Part shown: positions 12,848 to 25,300 of the stretch, piece after piece
Layout of the letters: each line of letters opens with the position of its first letter
Position numbering within the stretch: the first letter of the stretch is position 1
Assembly: GCA_028564675.1 (NCBI GenBank)
Contig: JAOVVO010000014.1
Location: 1-64,000 of the forward strand
Direction: 5' to 3'
Source of the DNA: Onchocerca lupi
Lineage: Eukaryota > Nematoda > Chromadorea > Rhabditida > Onchocercidae
DNA: 64,000 nt
Position numbers and translations under genes: made by a program
Notes under the pieces: model-generated
Seen by the model: only the letters and a program-made list of their open reading frames with translations
Told to the model about the DNA's origin: nothing
Database searches by the model: none

Positions 12848-14634
12848 CTATGAGATTTGTGACATAAGTTTTAGATATTTTGAATATTCAGGACTTTGCT
12901 TAAAAATACGAATTTTCCGCTGTATTTGTTTCGATGTATCCTGATAAATATTTCTCGCATCACGACTCATTTCCTGAAGGATTACAGACTTTAAGATCCG
13001 TAAAGTTCCAAAAGAAAAAAAAAGAAAAAAAAAAAGAAAAAAAGAAAAAAAAAAAACGTGAAATCTCAAGTGTACAAAAAAGCTAATATAAGGAAATTTT
13101 TAAAAATGTGGAAACTTTATAATTAACTTTTTACAACTCAAAGGAAGAATTACTAAAGATTTAGTCTATCAAAATAAAACATCAACTCTAAATTTTATCG
13201 AAAGATCCCTGCCTCGTAATTATCACCATGCTTCTCGATCATATAAATACAAAATTCAATATCTTTAGCAAGCAAACGATAGGTGCGTCCTTTTTTTTGC
13301 CTTATTTCTTCGTCCTCAACCTCTTTTTCCAAAGCAGCAATCACTTTTTTAACTTCCGGTTCACCACTAGTTGATTTCTATAAATTCCGAGAGTTGGATA
13401 ATTCAGATAAGTTTCGACTTAAGATCTAAAAGACTAACTCAAAGACAATCTGACTATTCAATTCAAGTTTCATTTATGACCTTTCTAATAGCCTTGCCAT
13501 AACTATCTCGAAAATCGGATATACCATGTAAATTTATTTCCATCATTTGATTCCACGTTCAGATTCCCTTTCAAAAATTTCGAGATGATTCCATAAAATC
13601 CGTTAAATAAAATATCGAGTTATGAAAAAAAGAGGTACTTCCTCAAAAAAAAAAAAAAAAAAAAAAGAGGAATTTAACATACACTGAATACGGAAATTTA
13701 ACATATATTGAATATGGAAGTTTTTAGATCCAAAAACTTACGGCTTTTTGAATCTGGGATTTAAGAGAACCATACTGTTTTGGGTCATCAATTTCCATTT
13801 CTTCAGTGTGCTTGCTCTATATCAAATGAATTGCTGTACGAATGAAATATTACAAATTTGCAAAAAAACCAATATTTGCATATTGCAAAATCATTAACTT
13901 TAAGATGTATTAAATGTCTCGCGTAGTCAAGAATAAGTAAAGGAATCAAAATATTAAAAAAACTCCATTACGAGAAAATGAAAAAGAATTACAATGCTTG
14001 GATACAAAGAAAACAATTTGTTCGAGTCGTAAGCAAGTCCCATTGCTTTCATATTCTGTTTGATTGTAGCATTCTTATCCCAAGCTATGCGCATTTCTTT
14101 GCTGAAATTTGTTCAACAAATACACAGCAAAATAATGAGTTTTAAATAAAATTGTCTAATAGACAAATGAAGATAAATAATCTGAGAAAACTAACGCACA
14201 ACGGCAGCAAAAAAAATTCCTTTTTTAAGGGAAAAAAAATTTTTTTCATAATTGAAACAAATTTGATGTTAATTCCAATAGCATTACAACAAGAGTACTG
14301 TGGTGCCAATAAAAGAGCATATTCTCGAGTAAAAAACTGACCGCAATAACTGAGGGTTATGTTCAAAACAAAATTGAGTTTAATCCAAAATATGAAGTAG
14401 TCTTCAATGTAAAGATGAAGATTCTGTTTTACAAAATTATCTTTGTCTTTTATGGCTGATGGAGAGGAGAGAGAAAGAAAATGAGGCAAAAAATTATCAT
14501 CCTAAGCAACATTACCACGTTATGCCATCCATAGCTTTTCGTTTTTTCATTGCCTTCTTTTTCGCAGCAGTCAAATTTTTACTATAATTAATGCGTCGGC
14601 GACCTTTCTTCCTTCCATGTTTCACCGATCTCAT
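12848..14634 (-). CDS. NOP16: Nucleolar protein 16 (NOP16), 60S ribosome biogenesis
   Basis: Five in-phase exons on the minus strand (14634-14516, 14101-13993, 13816-13742, 13377-13213, 12973-12848) give 197 residues, close to the ~180 of animal NOP16. The N-terminus is very basic (MRSVKHGRKKGRRRINYSKN), as in the family. Residues about 40-75 hold CKEMRIAWDKNATIKQNMKAMGLAYD, matching the conserved NOP16 core. The C-terminus has YMIEKHGDNYEEMSRDARNIYQDTSKQIQRKI, matching the family's C-terminal block. NOP16 is a nucleolar assembly factor for the large ribosomal subunit. The last intron appears to use a GC donor (GAG|GCAGGG). Joining there restores exactly the family spacing. The start codon is 352 bp from the first ATG of RPAP2, head to head. 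Confidence 0.92.
13014..13058. repeat. Poly-A-rich simple tract inside a NOP16 intron
   Basis: A run of A with scattered G, AAAAAAG-type units. On the NOP16 (minus) strand it is a T-rich tract ~40 bp upstream of the final acceptor. A further pure A run sits at about 13648-13666. Confidence 0.8.
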
Positions 14635-14985
14635 CGTGCCTTCTTCTTAGTCTACCTTTAATTCGATCAAGAATAATAAAACTATTCTTAAACAATTCTC
14701 TCCCTTAATTTCCGTTATTTTTGAGCAAACCTCGACAGTAATTACTTCCGATTCTATCCTAACTCTATTTCCGGAAAATGATTACATAAACACTCCTATT
14801 TCCAATTTCTTATCTGCTGAGACTTAAGATTTCCTATACACTCAGTTACCGACAAACCTTGACGCACAATAGAAGCTCGCCACCTTCACAGCCAACTTGA
14901 CCTCTCCCACCAGCAATCTCTACCCACGCATCGACTTTCATACGACCCGCCTGGTCGGCAGGTCAAATATGTTGTGATGTAAACA
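14635..14985. promoter_or_regulatory. Shared divergent promoter region of NOP16 and RPAP2
   Basis: About 350 bp separate the two opposed start codons. Both genes support basic gene expression, so a shared bidirectional promoter is plausible. No TATA box or named operator stands out. The segment from about 14850 is richer in GC (CACCTTCACAG, CCCACGCATCG) than the surroundings. Confidence 0.45.
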
Positions 14986-17900
14986 GTGCATCATGAAAAC
15001 GCATGTTGCAGTTTGAAACCGTCGGAACAAAAACCAGTTGTCAAATGGATTAAATGGTGCTCAATAGGTCTTCTGATTCTCATGGAAGAAGGACTAATGA
15101 AGGAAGAAGCGGATCGTTTGGCCAAAGAACAACGATTACGAAAGGCTGTTTACAATGCTATCATAACTTTATCAGAATGCATCGTTGAAACAACAACACT
15201 TCAAAGAATGGTATTTATCTGATATTTATTGTTAAAGTTCTCCTTGTCAATGTTTTTATGCAAAGGCCAAGATAATTTCATTCTGATTGAGATTAAAACG
15301 CTAATTTGCAGTTAAATAATTTGGATCAAAGCAGTTGGATGGAAGTAGTCGAAGAACGTTATCTTGGTCGAATGTGTGGTTTCCCGCTTTGTACTAATCC
15401 GGTTCAAGTAAAGAATGCACAAAAGTATCGAATTGATTTGAAAAATAAAAAGGTAGGTAGTTTTTTGATCCTCGCAACAAATTTTTTGCGCAATCAAAAT
15501 GCCGTTTTAGACTTGAGCATGGATTTGTAATTTTCGCCTTTTAACTCATCAGAAAACATTTGTTTTTTAGACTTCCAGATATTTCTGAGTTTTTCATCCC
15601 AACTGTTTTTTTTTTTACTCATTTTATAATTTTAAACGTGAGTGGATCGAAAGCCAGCGATTTACATTCCTTTTTAACAAGAATTCCATTGAGTCAGGAA
15701 GAAATCTTTGGTAAGTCTACAAAAAAAGAAAAAAGAAGACTTTATGAAGAAAATGTCGGTCAAATAGGAGAATTTGCGGATATGTCTCTTGGTGGAAGCA
15801 AGTGTAAGGTTGTAGAAGTTAGAAAATTTGCTAGTTATATTAACTCAAGAAAGGCATGTATCAGTAATAATATAACTGGAAAAATCAAAAACTTATTTTT
15901 AAATCTCATTGAATTTTTCTAGTATAACATCTGATTTTTCTTGCAGGTATTCGAACGATCTGCTGAAATCGACAAATTTTGCTGCCGAAGTTGTTATTTA
16001 CGTTCTGCTGCAGTGAGGGCACAGTTAGAAGCGGAGCCTTTATGGATAAGAGGTGATGAACAAGGTAACTTTGCATATTTTTATGCGTGCGATTCACGAA
16101 AACTTGGTTTTTTCGGATCGGGAATCCCTTAATTTAAATTGGTTTTAAATTACATTTTACAATTAATCTTTTTCGAATAAATTCTGAAGACCGTAATCAT
16201 TATTATTTTTTAAGTAGCTGTTTGAACTATTCGAAATAAAATCTTCCTAGACAAAAAGTATAATTAGATGATAAAAAAACAACCCAAAAAAGAAATGTGT
16301 TCATAAAAATAATGTGTTAAAAATATTTTTTTTTCAGTTAAAATATTTGATTTGAACGCTGAAAATGTCAGAAAACAACAGCGGGATACTTATGGCCTTG
16401 AATTTGTTGAAGATCAACAGTTAATAACATCACTTGAAATTTTGAAAGTAGGAACTTAATCTTATCTTTATAATATGAGGTTGTCTGTAAATATTTAATA
16501 TTTTGATATTTAAGTTGGTACTAATATTATTATAAATGTTATTGGCTTTTTTTATGCCTTCCTTATTTCAAAGATATGTTTTTCTCCACTGAGATGCAGA
16601 AATTCATTTGCTCTAATGCTCACGCAAAATGTAAATCTGAAAATAGTTTATCATTTCAAATTTTGTAATTTTACCAAATAATCGATTCTGCATCCCACCA
16701 TTGTTATTTCACTTTTTATTACCAACTGTAACTAGGAAAAAATGATTGGTCAGAGAAGAAATATGAGTGTTATATTTAGTTAAAAATCCAGAAGTGTTAT
16801 TTCTATGATGTTAATCAATTAATCTGAAATCTTTATTCATTAGTGGTTTATCTTCAGTTCGATTTTTTATTTAGATTGGTGATACCGCGGAATCTGATGA
16901 TGAGGATAATGATGATGAAACCAACATGGATGAAGAAAAAAGGGATGATACCCATAAGGAATTTTATAATCTTTGTCGATCTTATCTTACAATGAAGTCT
17001 ACAGTGGCTAGCATTGATGAAATTGCAAATGAGCCCACGGTTAAAAGAATCACAGATGAGACCGTCACGAAAATGGAGATAGAAGCAGTTCGTTGAATTT
17101 TTTTGATTAGAAAAATTTGAAGATAGGAAAGTGTGTCTAATTCTGTTTATTGACTGATAATTTACATTGTTTGGATATCTTACACTTCATTATATCTTTC
17201 TGAACTTCAGGAGAGGAAAGAGAATAAACGACTCTCTGAAAGTGAAAAATTGGCTCGTATACGAAGCAAATATAGTCAGAATAAATTCAAACGACCCCCG
17301 GAAATAATTGAAGCCAAACCATTTAATTCAGAACTTCGTGATAAAGTTCCAGAGAACTTATATCAAGATTTTAAGAGAATACTATCGTAAGTTATTGCTC
17401 CTCTAATTAGTGAAATCTCAATATTATCTAATAATTCATTTCAGCTTATCTAAATTTTTATTTGGATTGTTTTTTTTTTTTTTTTTTTTTTTTTTTTCAA
17501 GAGAATGGTGTGGTCCAGAAACGATTTGTCATTTGCAACTTCACCGCCGAATGAATTTATCGGATAGTGAAAATAAAATAGTTACCGAAGCAAAATCTAT
17601 CATTGCTCAGTTTTATGCGGGTGATCGTTCTATTAATAAGATTGTGGAAGATGTGTTTCTGCCTCCAGTGGACAATGTTGATCAAGCAAAACAACGAATT
17701 TCGGTACTGGTTGAGTTATTAAAGCCAAGGTAAATTTATATTTATCTCATTCTTTCCTTTTTTTAAATATTTTATATAGTGGTTGTTTTACTAACTGCTT
17801 CAAAAATGAAGTAGAATGTTAATAATATTTACAAAAAAGTATCCGGAAAATATTGCTACAAATTTTGTTTTATGGAAGGTAGATGAAATCCTTCCAAGAA

Positions 17901-18610
17901 ATTAATGAAACATCTAGTTAAATTTTTAAGTTTTATATTACACTGCGAAAGTTTCTTGTTCTAAAAATCGAAAAATTGAGAGTAAATGATGCAAATGTGT
18001 AGTCTTATTAATTCTGTAATAGGTTTTTTATTTTCATTTATAGCTGGCGACTTTTGGAGCGAACATTAAACAGAAATGGATGTGGACAACAGGCCTTAGA
18101 GATTATTTCCACACTTCGATTATCGGCAACAAATGTTATCCTTGAAAGGAAGATGTGCGACCTTGCAGTTGCCGTTATTTTCCGCTTGTAAGTTTTTTTT
18201 TTTTATAGAAGTGATATAGATTTTGCTATTTTTCATTTTATTAAAATAACATATATATATTTATTTGTTGGATAAGTGATTTTAGAAGATGGTTCCTATA
18301 AGAAATGCTATTGATGATTTCGTTCAATAAAGGAAGATCCATAAATTTCACCATGAATTAATTTATTTTTTTTCTTTTCTTTTTTTTTTTTTTTTGAGGA
18401 CTGCGAAGATAGATCATCTCTTAGAAGCTTATTTTAAGTAAAATCAATGTAGCAAATTTTAGGCTTGCTTACTGTGATAGATCGTTAATGGATTTCTATC
18501 CGTCTGATTACATTGTGTCATCTAAATTTATGAAATACTTGGAACAAATAGGATGTGATGCGAAGTGCTATTTTGGAATCCTTTCTATTATCATGAATAA
18601 ATTGGAATGA
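14986..18610 (+). CDS. RPAP2: RPAP2/Rtr1 RNA polymerase II CTD phosphatase
   Basis: Nine in-phase exons (14986-15210, 15312-15452, 15947-16064, 16338-16447, 16875-17087, 17211-17386, 17502-17729, 18044-18187, 18463-18610) encode about 500 residues. The RTR1-type zinc finger is at residues ~75-160: YLGRMCGFPLC, then KFCCRSCYLRS. The C-x4-C plus C-x3-C ligand pattern is complete, and WIRGDE follows as in the family. RPAP2/Rtr1 removes Ser5 phosphate from the Pol II C-terminal domain and helps bring Pol II into the nucleus. An acidic linker (SDDEDNDDETNMDEE, ~200-215) separates the zinc finger from a less conserved helical C-terminal half. The start is uncertain: ATG 14986 is the first in frame, but 15082 (MEEGLMKEEADRLAKEQ) better matches where family similarity begins. 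The acceptor of exon 7 follows a run of 28 T. DPM2 lies close behind on the same strand. Confidence 0.9.
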
Positions 18611-19359
18611 ACAGAACTGCTTGTACTTATCATATACAACAGTATTATTAAAATGGGTATCAGTCTTTTTGTTATATGAAATATTGAATAGAATTGAATA
18701 TGATTCACTTTGTCTTCAGATATTTTAATCAATTTACGCTCTTCAGACCACAATTATGTTGTACAAAAACGAAATTTCCGTTCTGCACTTCATAATTACG
18801 TTGTGCAAAAACAAAAAAAAGAAAAAAAAAAACAAACAAAAAAAAAAATAAAAGCACACCAGTCTGGCTTCTTTAGAAATAGAATCAAATTTAAAAATGC
18901 AATAAACAAATTAAATAATTTTTTATTCGGAAATTTTGTGGCTGATAGTGATTATATTTTAATTTTTCCCATATTTTTGAATTATTATGGAAATCGCTGC
19001 AACGCACTTCATGTTGATTCTCCAAAAGAAGAAAAGATTTAGTGATTTCAATAAAATTGATCTCAATTTATTGATCATTTATTTTGGTTCCCAATTCCAT
19101 TTTTCATTTTTTTACATGTTATTCTTTGAGATGGAATAAAGAATTAATTTAAAAAAAAAATATTTTTAAAGATATTGCGAACTTGTAAATATTGAAAAGA
19201 TACTGAAAAAAAATCAAATTAACGGTTAAATAGTTCCTGGTTTTGTCTGTAACTCAGATTTGGATTCAGAATTTCATGTTTTGCAGAAGCGGAGGTTAGC
19301 TCAATATTTTCAGTTCAAAGTTTAAATTAATTTCAGTTTTGGATAATGATTAGGTCTCT
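18611..19359. other. RPAP2 3' UTR and intercistronic region
   Basis: An AATAAA signal at about 19050 is the likely RPAP2 polyadenylation site. A good acceptor (TTAATTTCAG at 19327-19336) lies 23 bp before the DPM2 ATG with no DPM2 coding exon upstream of it. It therefore looks like a trans-splice or 5' UTR acceptor. The open frame 18710-19042 is lysine-rich low-complexity sequence and is not called. Confidence 0.5.
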
Positions 19360-20075
19360 ATGGTTGCTACAGATATTTGTGCAGGATATTTTTTGTTAGC
19401 ACTTTCTGCTGTGATTTTTCCATATCTTGTCGTTTGGATCTTTGTTATGGTAAGTTAGTATCATACAAAGCTGGTTAATAGTAATTTCAAATATAAAACT
19501 CACTGGTAGCACTAATCAATCCCGTTTACTCGTGAATCGGTAGATAATTAGTTAAGTTCCCATTGTGGCAGGACTGTTTTCTAAACTTTTTATTGCTATG
19601 GATATCATTTCTGCAAAACAATTTCTTTGTAGCAACTCATGGTACTAGAGAATTAATTTCGCTCTAAAAAAACAACCAAAATTTATTTCGCTGTAGATAT
19701 TTCGAATATAACAGGAACTTCGTAGATGTTTATATATTATGGAGAGAGAGAGTGGTGATCAAAATTCATCGATTAACATTTCCAGCCTTTCACGTCCCAA
19801 GACTTTGTTATCAGAATGGCATTTCCATCACAGCATCTGGCCCTTCTTTTCCCGCACGTTTGCTTTATTTCTATGCTTTGTTGTGTTGGTTAGTTTCTTC
19901 CTCGTTTCTCTGTTTTTAATTTATCCAACCGTACTTCAATATGTTTCAAAGTTTCACTGGATTACTTCTAGTAGTTTTTCATCCCATTTTCTCAAAAATC
20001 ATTTCAGGTATTTCTTTTTTGATCCTTTTCGTGAGCCGAATTCGGGAACGGTCTTTCAGAACAAGTAAAAGATGA
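19360..20075 (+). CDS. DPM2: Dolichol-phosphate mannosyltransferase regulatory subunit (DPM2)
   Basis: Three in-phase exons (19360-19449, 19786-19888, 20008-20075) give 86 residues, against ~84 in animals. Exon 1 encodes MVATDICAGYF and the first membrane segment, ending VVWIFVM. Exon 2 starts PFTSQDFVIRMAFPSQHLAL, matching the loop after the first DPM2 helix, and enters the second helix. Exon 3 finishes the helix and ends in a basic tail, RIRERSFRTSKR. DPM2 is a small ER-membrane protein that holds and stabilises the DPM catalytic subunit, which makes dolichol-phosphate-mannose for N-glycans, GPI anchors and O-mannose. A longer open frame (19739-20068) covers exon 2 in another frame. I prefer the spliced reading because splice phases, length and both helices all fit. 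Short proteins like this carry little sequence information, so the call rests on the whole pattern. Confidence 0.8.
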
Positions 20076-21264
20076 AATTGTCCACAAATTGTGATATATA
20101 TATATATTCATGTGCATATGTAATATGATTTTATCAGCTTGTCTTTAATAATTCAGTTATAAAACTTGAATTTCAGAATGACCACTGAAAAAATTAATCT
20201 GGCCTAAATAACTCATTAACAAGTTATTCCACCCTAAGACCATTTCATTGGAGTTATTCATCACATCACCGGAAATTACTCAAGTTGTTACTGATTGACA
20301 CACGCAAGCAGTCGTGGTTTTGCGAAGCTAAATTAAGCATACAGGATTTAACGAGACCGCATGGCCATCGTAAGAACTAGTCTCTTATTTTAGGTTCTCA
20401 TGGTTTGATATGGGGTTGTCTGCGTGGGCGGAAGGTTTGGTTTTGTTCTTTGATGACGGTTCTGTTTTTCTGAAGACAGGATTGTAACGCAGGATTGTAG
20501 CGCAATAAATGACTATGTGATTATTGTGATTAATATGTGATTGTTTTCGATCAGTTGATTGATTAATTACTTATTAATTCAGTACATCTTGATTCATCCG
20601 TTCGTTCGTCAATATAATGAACTTAGTTGATGAATACGAAGTGCTGTCAACGAATTAAATTCACATATCGAAATATATTTCTCGTAGAATCTCGGATAAT
20701 AAGAGCCTTAACTCTATTTCGAAAGCATTTCACAAGAAGCAAAGAAATGGCTTTAAGGGGGTGCTGACATGCTTTGTTACACCGGATTTCTAGTTCGCTG
20801 TATGACGAGGGAATCAATGTGTCGCAAAAAAATTGCATGATTTTCTGCGTCGCCCAAAAACTGTATGATCATCAGTTTATGATATTTCACATAACTTAGA
20901 CGACAAATGTACCTTATTGTTTGATGAAACTCTTAATATCATCGTTGTGAAGTCCGCTGAATGCTCATGTGCAGGTGGTATTCAGTTTCATATTTTAATT
21001 GAGTGATGCCAATCTTTTTTCTATTTGATAATATTGACCTTTGAAGATATGTGAGACGGAGTGGTTCTGTTATTGACATTATACTTCTCGCATGAGTATT
21101 CATTACGAAACGCGCTATATGAAGTGACTTAGACGATCAGTTCTGGTAGTCTAGAAATTCTAAACTTTTTTGGCGTAATCTGAACTAAGACTGGGAATCT
21201 GAAATGAAAAATATCTTCAGGACTTGTGAAATTCTGTAGATAATTTTGGAAGGTGACATAAAAG
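20076..21264. other. Gap between DPM2 and RPS11
   Basis: A short (TA)n run at about 20094-20108 follows the DPM2 stop. The rest has no recognisable gene. The last part, just before the RPS11 ATG, is its promoter and 5' UTR. The minus-strand open frame at 20647-20838 shows no support. Confidence 0.5.
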
Positions 21265-22353
21265 ATGGCAGAGCAAACAGAAAGAGCATTCCAAAAACAG
21301 CCTACGGTATTTTTGAATAATAAACTGCGAACCTTGGGAATCGGTAAGAAGGCGAAGAAGGATATACGTTATGTTCGAAATGTTGGATTGGGATTCAAAA
21401 CACCGCGTGAGGTGGTTTTGATATTTAATTTTTTTTTGTATTCATTTTCTCAGTCTAATTTATAGTACTTTTGGTATTATGTAGTTACTTATTGTTCCTA
21501 AAATAGATTTTGTTGGAACGTTTTTCATATCGATGAATTATGCCTTGAGTTTAAAGGAGTTTACCTTTATATTTTAAACATGTAAAAAAAGTGTTTGGTA
21601 CCATTATTGTCCGTACCTGTTTTTACTTGAGGCAGTGGAATAGTGCTAATGTATTGCATTTCGAGTGTGACTTAATTTCAGGCCATAACTGGGACATACA
21701 TAGATAAAAAGTGTCCATTCACCGGGAATGTTTCGATTCGTGGGCGTATATTGACTGGTGTTGTTGTGAAAATGAAGATGCAAAGGACAATAGTAATTCG
21801 ACGAGATTATTTGCATTTCATCAAAAAGTATCGCCGATATGAGAAACGTCATCGTAATATGTCCGTCCATTGCTCACCTGCCTTCAGGTTAATGACTTGT
21901 CGTTTTTTGACTTTTTCACAAATTTTTCGACTCCACTAAAACATTCATTTGCTGTCATTTCTTTTTTCTTTTCTCCGATTAATTCATTTTGCAGCAAATT
22001 CTTAATATAAGTCCAGCATTTATTCTGTTAGTGTAATGTTATTTATTTCGAATCCAGCTAACAGCAATGTCTGTTTCGTATTATAAATATTAGACGTACT
22101 TTATCGTCTAAAAATTTTTGCATTCTTTTTTATCTGCTTCAGTTACATTTTCGAAAGTTCACTTCCCCATATTTTTACATCAGCTTTCATAAATTCATTT
22201 ATATAATAATGATGTAACAATTTTTTCAGAGATATAGCAGTGGGAGATATTGTAACAGTTGGTGAGTGTCGTCCATTGTCGAAGACTGTGCGGTACAATG
22301 TATTGAAAGTGTTGAAAGCGTCGGGAGCTAAGAAATCTTTCGACAAGTTCTGA
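21265..22353 (+). CDS. rps-11: 40S ribosomal protein S11 (uS17)
   Basis: Three in-phase exons (21265-21411, 21682-21887, 22230-22353) give 158 residues, the usual length of eukaryotic S11. The protein starts MAEQTERAFQKQPTVF and holds RNVGLGFKTPREAITGTYID, then CPFTGNVSIRGRILTGVVV, and RRDYLHFIKKYRRYEKRH. The C-terminal half has the uS17 OB-fold region IAVGDIVTVGECRPLSKTVR and ends SGAKKSFDKF. It is a core small-subunit protein that binds 18S rRNA. Nothing is broken, and every residue block I know from the family is present. Confidence 0.97.
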
Positions 22354-25300
22354 TAAAAATATTTTCATTTTTCTGTTGTTATTTGACTTTGAAACAGTAA
22401 ATTGTTGTTATTGGTTTAGAGTTCTTATATAAGCAATTCAGTATTTTTTGGTAACGCAGCGAGAGATCCTTTTTGAGAAAGTTGTAAAGGACAATGATGT
22501 ATACAAATTGGCTTTTCAGACTGAAAAAAATGATATGGATGACACTTACCATCTAATTTACAAATAATTTTCGAAATTGCGTAGGCATTCATTAGTATAA
22601 TTTTTATAAAAAATAGGGAAGTATAATTTAGATAGTTGATGTACTTATGCTTTAGTAATTATAATGATTGTAAATGTAGCGGCTTAATTCTGATTGCTCT
22701 GTTTTCGTATCCTTTCATTACCGAGAAGTGAGCTAAATTTGTTAAGTAAGTCCGAAATTTTTTCCAAATATGATTTGAAATTAAGTTTGAAAGTTTCTTG
22801 AATTCTCTTTCGAATTCCTCTTCAACTTGTAAAATTCAATCTTAAGGAGATTTTGGGCAGAGTTAGAAACTAATTCTTTTATATTTCTGTACCGTAATTC
22901 CAGACATGTACTTAACGATTGCACCGTACTGCAGTGTTAGACTTCCATTTAAGAAAACAATTTGTTGGAATTATTTCATTGCAAGCACGGATCAAATTAA
23001 ATCGGTGGAAAACTGATAAATTGAATCAATCAACAGCAGTTTATTTACAGTTGATGAGTATCTCATTCAGACACCACATAAACATATTTGTGTATGTATA
23101 TATGTGCGCAATGTGCTACTGCTACTGCCATCGTCGCAGTCACTGTCAATAGTCGTTCCTCAATTTTATGTGTTGTAGAGGATTTGTTCATAGTCGCTTT
23201 TTACCGTAGAAAATGTCAGAGAAGAAGGATAGATTACCGCGAGATTTCATTATTTTCTAAGTGAACTAATTAACATTATAATTTAGGGTAGTGTAATTAA
23301 TCCTGACAAAATTGCCCTTTGAAACTCTATGCAGTTTTATTTCATTCAGAACTTTCAGCAGTCACTCCCATACAGCACTGCTATCTTCGTATTATATTTA
23401 CAATAGTAAACAATTTCTATTGAAAATGTCTTCCGTATGCAACGAAATAAAAATCCACAGTTATTTCAGTGAATCCTGCAGTATCATTATTTAGCACATC
23501 CGAATTTCTTGTTATTCGCCTTAATCAGTATAACTAGCGTCGAATTCCTAGAAACTGATATAGTATGAAGTGAAAAGGTTTGTGACACTTGAATCACTCG
23601 TTCATTCGCACGATGTCAGTCATTAATTCATTTAGCGGTTGAATTTTGATTGCTTTTTCTCAGGCTGAGTGAGGAAATTGAACCTTCATCAAATGATCTA
23701 TTTTGTGGTCCAAATTCTTAGAATTGATGATGCTTTAGTAACAATCATCAAAGAAGAAAGAGAAAAAGAAATTGACAATGATTATAACTTTTCTTACAGA
23801 AGAACACACTTTTTCTGAATTAGAAGAAAGTAAAAATTTACACAAATTGCAGGAATGTTACTATGCTAGTATGCGGTAAGATGAAGTAGAATTTTCAAAA
23901 TAAAAAAAAAAAATACGTTGAATATTCAGTATACTTGCATTATTTCACCGATAATATCAATTTCAGGTACCACCGAACTAGGCCATGATATTATTATATT
24001 GTTGTTGACATATCTAAAAAAGTTTCAATGTCTTAGGCAATTAGAGTAGAAAGTATTTCCGTGGATAATTAATGATGAATTTAAAGTGTTAACATTGGCG
24101 TTGGCAGTTTACATCCATCAATTCTTCATTTTTTGTTTAGATTTACTCAGTTTATTCATTCAAAATATAAACCAAAATTTTTTGGAACACGTTTTTTTAT
24201 TGGATTTTCTTTTGTTTTGAAGAAATTTTTTAAACTGCCAAAAATTCTAAATTTGAGATAATTTTATAAAATGAAAATTAATCTTCAATTAGCAATATGC
24301 AAAAGTAAAGAATATCATACAATAAGACTAAAGATCTTCGGAGGGTTTAACATATGATTTGCATAAATTCAGTTAAAAGTTTTTAAACTACGCATTTTCT
24401 GGAAATGATCGCTATCCACAGAATACATACTATTTTAGCCACATAAATATGGAAATGTCAAATTTTCCCAATGTTTGCAAATTTTCAATTTTCGTCCGTC
24501 CTTCTGTGATAAATACATTATTTACTTGAGTAAACAACAAAAAAATGCTTCAAAAAAAGGAAAAAAGAATGTGAGACCCATCCTTTTTTTTTTGGAAAAT
24601 TCCAGATATTTATTGTTCACTTTTTGAAAATTGTTCTTGTTAGCTTGATGGATTTGAGATTCTACATTTTTATTTTTTTATTTTTTGAACTTTTGTCATA
24701 TTTGTTCCTGGAATTTGTGAGCTTGCTAACATCTCCTATCTTCGTGTCACTATATTCAATAAACGTCAGATTTACCAATGATTTAATTTCATTTTTATCA
24801 ATCAATACTTTCCGTTTTTCGTCTGGGTATTAAAAATTAGTGGGAAATTACTTAAGTAAACGAAATTATTTTCCTGAAGCACCAGCCTAGTCCATTTTTT
24901 TTATTGCCACCAAACTAACAGTCCCAGTTTGATTTTTTGTTTTTTTTAAATTTTGTTCGCAGAAAGTCCTTCATCATAATTATCAGTTTGAAAAAACCAG
25001 TCTTCCGAAATGCTAAATTGGAATTTGCAGTTTGAAAACTTTGGATACATTTAGGATGCAAGTGTCCCCGTCAAGTTATTCGCTTGAGCTTATATCGAAA
25101 AAGCTTGACAACCAGAGAATAGATTAAAGAAATTAAAATATTGTAAACTGGCATTTTGAATCATTTTCTGGAGACTGGAATCTAGCTTAATCTGGACAAT
25201 TTAGCATATAACTACACTAACAATTACACAGCTTGCTATTTAGGGAAACTTTACTAGTGTACAAGTGGAAAAGGAAAATTAGAACTCGACAAGTTTATTT

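Noticed and set aside
17470..17501. Poly-T run of 28 bases as a possible retroposon tail
   Set aside because: It sits directly before the RPAP2 exon 7 acceptor and serves as its polypyrimidine tract; no target duplication is visible.
18710..19042. 110-codon open frame after RPAP2
   Set aside because: Lysine/glutamine run from poly-A sequence; it lies in the RPAP2 3' UTR.
19739..20068. 109-codon open frame with a membrane-like segment over DPM2 exon 2
   Set aside because: The spliced reading in another frame matches DPM2 in length, both helices and splice phases. The long frame is a shadow.
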